From Bacillus sp. ZZV12-4809 (lineage in GTDB: Bacteria; Bacillota; Bacilli; Bacillales; Cytobacillaceae), in NCBI RefSeq assembly GCF_009849585.1, contig NZ_VCRN01000021.1, positions 1 to 64,000 on the forward strand: a DNA stretch of 64,000 nucleotides, in the 5' to 3' direction. This document shows, piece after piece, positions 61,441 through 64,000 of the stretch (the stretch's first letter is position 1; every line of letters starts with the position of its first letter). The translations under genes and the position numbers were made by a program. The notes below the pieces were generated by a model that saw nothing but the letters and a program-made list of their open reading frames with translations, had not been told where the DNA came from and made no database searches.

Positions 61441-61671
61441 GTCAGCATTAATATGCGAAAACTATCAATTATAAGGCAAGGGCTTTTCTATCTTAGAAAA
61501 ATTCCTCTATTTTATGCATAAAAACCATGCTGCTGGATGAATACTAATCACTGTGCTTTTAAGAGCTTTATTGTTAATTGTTCTAAAAGAGTACAAGCTG
61601 TCATAGGGTGAAAGTGGGTGCGGGGAAAACACTCGTACAGATATTTCAGCTGACATCATAGGAGGAAAAGA

Positions 61672-62571
61672 ATGAAGGATTACATAAGGCGTTTCTTTAT
61701 CGCAGGGATAATGGCTCTTTGTGTGAGTCTGCTATTTCTGGGAGGGAAGCAATCTAAAGCTGCTGAGCCAGAGATCTCTGAGTTGACAGAGCATTGGGTG
61801 TGGCCGGCAGACGGGGTAATTACTGACACGTATGGGACAAGGAATGGTCAGCATAAAGGCATTGATATTGCTGGAGGTTCCGGATCTCCGGTTTATGCTG
61901 CTGACGCTGGAATTGTGTCAAGATCGTATTACTCTCAAACATACGGTAATGTGATATTTATTAAACATAACAACCAAACTGAGACAGTATATGCCCATCT
62001 GGATAAACGATTATCTGCTGAGGGTGAAAAAGTTGCGCTCGGACAAAAAATCGGAATGATGGGAAGCACAGGTGACTCTTCGGGAGTCCATCTTCATTTT
62101 GAAGTACATTCGCAGGGATGGACAGCTGATAAAATAAATGCAGTTGATCCCTCTTTGGCATTTGGAATGGGGGAAGTTGGACAAGCTGTAAATGCAGCGG
62201 TAAGAAATGAAAGCGCACATGAAGTTTCAGCACGTCCGTCTAATTTTCATTCGGGGCAAATCACAAAGGATTCCGGGGAAACCTACCATATAGTTAAAAC
62301 CGGCGAAACATTATGGACCATTGCTGCTCACTATAATTTGCAGACGGGAGATATTGCTGCTTTAAATAATATTAATCCAGATCAAATTTTTACAGGTCAA
62401 AAGCTATTAATTAAACCCGGAAAACTTGGCAAATACACGGTTAAAGAAGGAGATACTTTATCTTCTATAGCGAAAGTGCATAAAACAACTGCAGAAGCTA
62501 TTAAAGAGTTGAATAATGCAGAATCAGATGTTATTAAAATTGGACAAATTCTAATCATTCACAAAAAATAG
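61672..62571 (+). CDS. Secreted M23 peptidase with two LysM domains
   Basis: A 299-residue exported cell-wall hydrolase. The signal peptide ends near residue 31 (GKQSKAAEP). The M23 endopeptidase domain has zinc ligands in GQHKGIDIAGG and VHLHFEVHSQG. Two LysM domains follow (YHIVKTGETLWTIAAHYNL and KYTVKEGDTLSSIAKVHK), which bind peptidoglycan. ATAGGAGGAAAAG precedes the ATG. It probably cuts peptide cross-bridges in the wall or spore cortex; a sporulation role is possible but not shown. Confidence 0.9.
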   Translation: MKDYIRRFFIAGIMALCVSLLFLGGKQSKAAEPEISELTEHWVWPADGVITDTYGTRNGQHKGIDIAGGSGSPVYAADAGIVSRSYYSQTYGNVIFIKHNNQTETVYAHLDKRLSAEGEKVALGQKIGMMGSTGDSSGVHLHFEVHSQGWTADKINAVDPSLAFGMGEVGQAVNAAVRNESAHEVSARPSNFHSGQITKDSGETYHIVKTGETLWTIAAHYNLQTGDIAALNNINPDQIFTGQKLLIKPGKLGKYTVKEGDTLSSIAKVHKTTAEAIKELNNAESDVIKIGQILIIHKK

Positions 62572-62638
62572 AAAGAAATGATTGAAGTGCTTTACTCCCT
62601 TAAAGTATAATGGTTAAAAAACCGGGGGAGATAGAGAA

Positions 62639-63451
62639 ATGCTTACAGACTATCACAATCATCTTGAAAATGGCACGTTAAGCCTGGATTATTTAAAAAA
62701 ATTTACAGATGCTGCATCCCAAAAGGGGATTGAATCTTTTGGGATTTCAGAGCATGCCTATCATTTCTATCAGACAGCAGACATTCTGCAAAATCCATGG
62801 GTAAACGAGAGACGCTATTATGATATGAAAGACTATGTGAGTGTTTTTCAAGAAGCATGGAGTAATAATATTGACGTTAAAATGTCAATTGAAATGGATT
62901 ACACGCCGGGTAAGCATGATGAAATGGCGAAATTTATTAACAGCTACTCATTTGATTATGTGATTGGTTCCATCCATTGGGTTGGGGATTTCGGCATAGA
63001 TCTTGCCGAGTTCAGAAAAGAATGGGATAAACGGGATCTGTATGATGTATATCGGAAGTATTTTGATCAAGTGGTCACATTGGCCGAATCAAACCTATTC
63101 GATATTATAGGCCATTTAGACCTAGTTAAAATCTTTAAATATGTGCCTCAGGACGAAGAGTTTTTACTGGAGCAGTACGATCGTGCAGCAAATGCACTGG
63201 CAGAATCCAAGACATGTGTAGAGATCAGCACAGCCGGCCTGCGAAAGCCAGTCGGTGAACTATACCCGGACAAGCGGCTCCTGCAGAGATGCTATGAGAA
63301 AAATATTCCGATTGTACTTTCATCAGATGCACACTTTCCTGAACATGTTGGTGCGGATTTTGATCAGGCAATTGCTCTTGCAAAAGAAGTGGGTTATAAG
63401 TCCATCATGACATTTTCAAAAGGGGAAAGAAAGGAATATCCGCTTGGATAA
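62639..63451 (+). CDS. PHP-family phosphatase (HisJ/HisK-like histidinol-phosphatase family)
   Basis: A 270-residue PHP-domain protein. DYHNHLENG gives the first metal His pair, GISEHAYHF the next, EMDYTPG, SIHWVGDFG, GHLDLVK and SSDAHFPEHVG the rest, as in the HisJ-type histidinol-phosphate phosphatases. GGGGGAGATAGAGAA precedes the ATG. It is not in a his operon, so another phosphoester may be its substrate. Confidence 0.82.
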   Translation: MLTDYHNHLENGTLSLDYLKKFTDAASQKGIESFGISEHAYHFYQTADILQNPWVNERRYYDMKDYVSVFQEAWSNNIDVKMSIEMDYTPGKHDEMAKFINSYSFDYVIGSIHWVGDFGIDLAEFRKEWDKRDLYDVYRKYFDQVVTLAESNLFDIIGHLDLVKIFKYVPQDEEFLLEQYDRAANALAESKTCVEISTAGLRKPVGELYPDKRLLQRCYEKNIPIVLSSDAHFPEHVGADFDQAIALAKEVGYKSIMTFSKGERKEYPLG

Positions 63452-63488
63452 TACAAAAAGGGTGGCAAATTGCCGCCTTTTTTATTAT
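63452..63488 (+). terminator. Terminator after the PHP-family gene
   Basis: AAAAAGGGTGGCAA pairs with TTGCCGCCTTTTT with one mismatch, then Ts. Confidence 0.88.
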
Positions 63489-63528
63489 CAATAAAATTCG
63501 TTTAGACAAACACAGGTAAACATATCCC

Positions 63529-63557
63529 TTCACAGAATAACTTTTTTTCAGTATAAT
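63529..63557 (+). promoter_or_regulatory. Sigma-A promoter of the FMN-riboswitch transcript
   Basis: TTCACA (63529-63534), a 17-base spacer and TATAAT (63552-63557), about 25 bases before the aptamer. Confidence 0.75.
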
Positions 63558-63582
63558 TAATTTGTATAAACAAATACGGTCT

Positions 63583-63752
63583 ATCTTCGGGGCAGGGTGA
63601 AATTCCCGACCGGCGGTGATGGGTCAGTTTTGACTCTAAGCCCGCGAGCCTGAGAGAAATGTTTTTAGTAAAAGCACTTTCCATTAAATTGGGCAGGATT
63701 TGGTGAGATTCCAAAGCCGACAGTACAGTCTGGATGGGAGAAGATGGAGGTT
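63583..63752 (+). promoter_or_regulatory. FMN riboswitch (RFN element)
   Basis: Conserved blocks ATCTTCGGGGCAGGGTGAAA, TTCCCGACCGGCGGTGAT, AGCCCGCGAGC, GGATTTGGTGAGATTCC, AAGCCGACAGT and GATGGGAGAAGAT appear in order, the full RFN aptamer. It should terminate or block ribU expression when FMN is high. Confidence 0.97.
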
Positions 63753-63805
63753 CTGCAGACGTTCAAAAAGTGCAGGTTTTGAACGTTATTAAGCGTGCCT
63801 TTGCA

Positions 63806-63843
63806 ATTCTCCCTCAAGTTATGTTAACTTGAGGGTTATTTAA
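63806..63843 (+). terminator. Riboswitch expression-platform terminator
   Basis: CCCTCAAGTTA pairs with TAACTTGAGGG around TGT (roughly 63811-63835), followed by TTATTTAAT; 69 bases before the ribU start. Confidence 0.8.
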
Positions 63844-63911
63844 TGCGAAGATATTAGCTTAGCTGAACCTTTCTTCTTTAGGAGAGATAGTCCTAAAAAG
63901 GAGAGAGGAAC

Positions 63912-64000
63912 TTGAAAAAACTTAATATCAAATCAATGGTTGCCATCGGAATGCTAAGCAGCATCTCTTACGTATTAATGCTGCTCAATTTTCCAATCCC
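63912..64000 (+). CDS. ribU: Riboflavin transporter RibU, N-terminal part (cut by window)
   Basis: The last 89 bases open a frame from TTG 63912 after AAAGGAGAGAGGAAC. The 29 visible residues end SSISYVLMLLNFPIP, the first membrane segment of RibU/YpaA, the substrate-binding S component of the ECF-type riboflavin transporter. The FMN riboswitch directly upstream supports the call. The gene continues past the window. Confidence 0.93.
   Translation, partial: MKKLNIKSMVAIGMLSSISYVLMLLNFPI

Overview
This 64 kb window is chromosomal DNA from an endospore-forming member of the Bacillaceae. Gene content and order follow the Bacillus subtilis yqj-yqk-spoIIA-spoVA-ypu-res region closely; several protein N-termini (RibT, YpuI, SpoIIAA, Pdp) are nearly those of B. 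subtilis as I remember them. Strong AGGAGG-type ribosome binding sites, frequent TTG/GTG starts, T-box leaders, an FMN riboswitch and sporulation sigma-factor promoters fit this placement. A Cytobacillus/Mesobacillus-like species is my guess; I cannot fix the genus from sequence alone. No rRNA, tRNA, CRISPR array or prophage is visible.

Layout. 1-420: the right end of an IS3-family insertion sequence cut by the window edge, next to a lone CheW-domain gene. 1.1-7.7 kb: DNA polymerase IV (dinB), the oxidative pentose phosphate pair gnd and zwf (convergent), RNase Z and a histidine phosphatase. 7.7-13.2 kb: a T-box leader reading as phenylalanine ahead of an NSS-family amino-acid transporter, then leftward namA, a GT2 glycosyltransferase and proC, the last behind a proline T-box. 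13.5-20 kb: yqjP, yqjQ, a LexA-controlled uvrX operon, a CDGSH protein, yqkB, a lipoprotein and yqkD. 20-24.3 kb: HMG-CoA lyase-like protein, thiolase, ScoA and ScoB, a ketone-body/acetoacetate (possibly leucine) catabolic module. 24.3-31.3 kb: yqkE, yqkF, mciZ, nudF, an endonuclease Q-like gene, spoIIM, fur, yqzK and xerD.

31.5-43 kb: nucleoside catabolism (deoB, punA, pdp), then dacF, the spoIIA operon (spoIIAA-spoIIAB-sigF), a shortened spoVA operon (AA, AB, AEA, AF only) and lysA. 43-52.9 kb: ypuA, ribT, ypuF, a YjcZ-family miniprotein, scpA-scpB, an unknown gene, ypuI, sodF, dacB-spmA-spmB and rluB. 53-61.2 kb: resABC (cytochrome c biogenesis), resDE (two-component system), sigX-rsiX. 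61.6-64 kb: a LysM/M23 endopeptidase, a PHP-family phosphatase, and an FMN riboswitch ahead of ribU, which runs off the window.

How the parts fit together. Much of the window belongs to sporulation: sigma-F and its control (spoIIA), mother-cell genes with sigma-E-like promoters (spoIIM, dacB, mciZ), spore cortex and core proteins (dacF, dacB, spmAB, spoVA). The rest is housekeeping: NADPH supply, nucleoside salvage, iron homeostasis, lesion bypass and repair, chromosome segregation and dimer resolution, and respiration. The gaps hold degenerate copies of at least two repeat families. The observations I would follow first are an 18-codon upstream ORF and hairpin in the spoIIA leader, the absence of spoVAC-AD-AEB from the spoVA operon, a two-stem-loop element between the phenylalanine T-box and its transporter gene, and a MITE-like repeat family with terminal inverted repeats.
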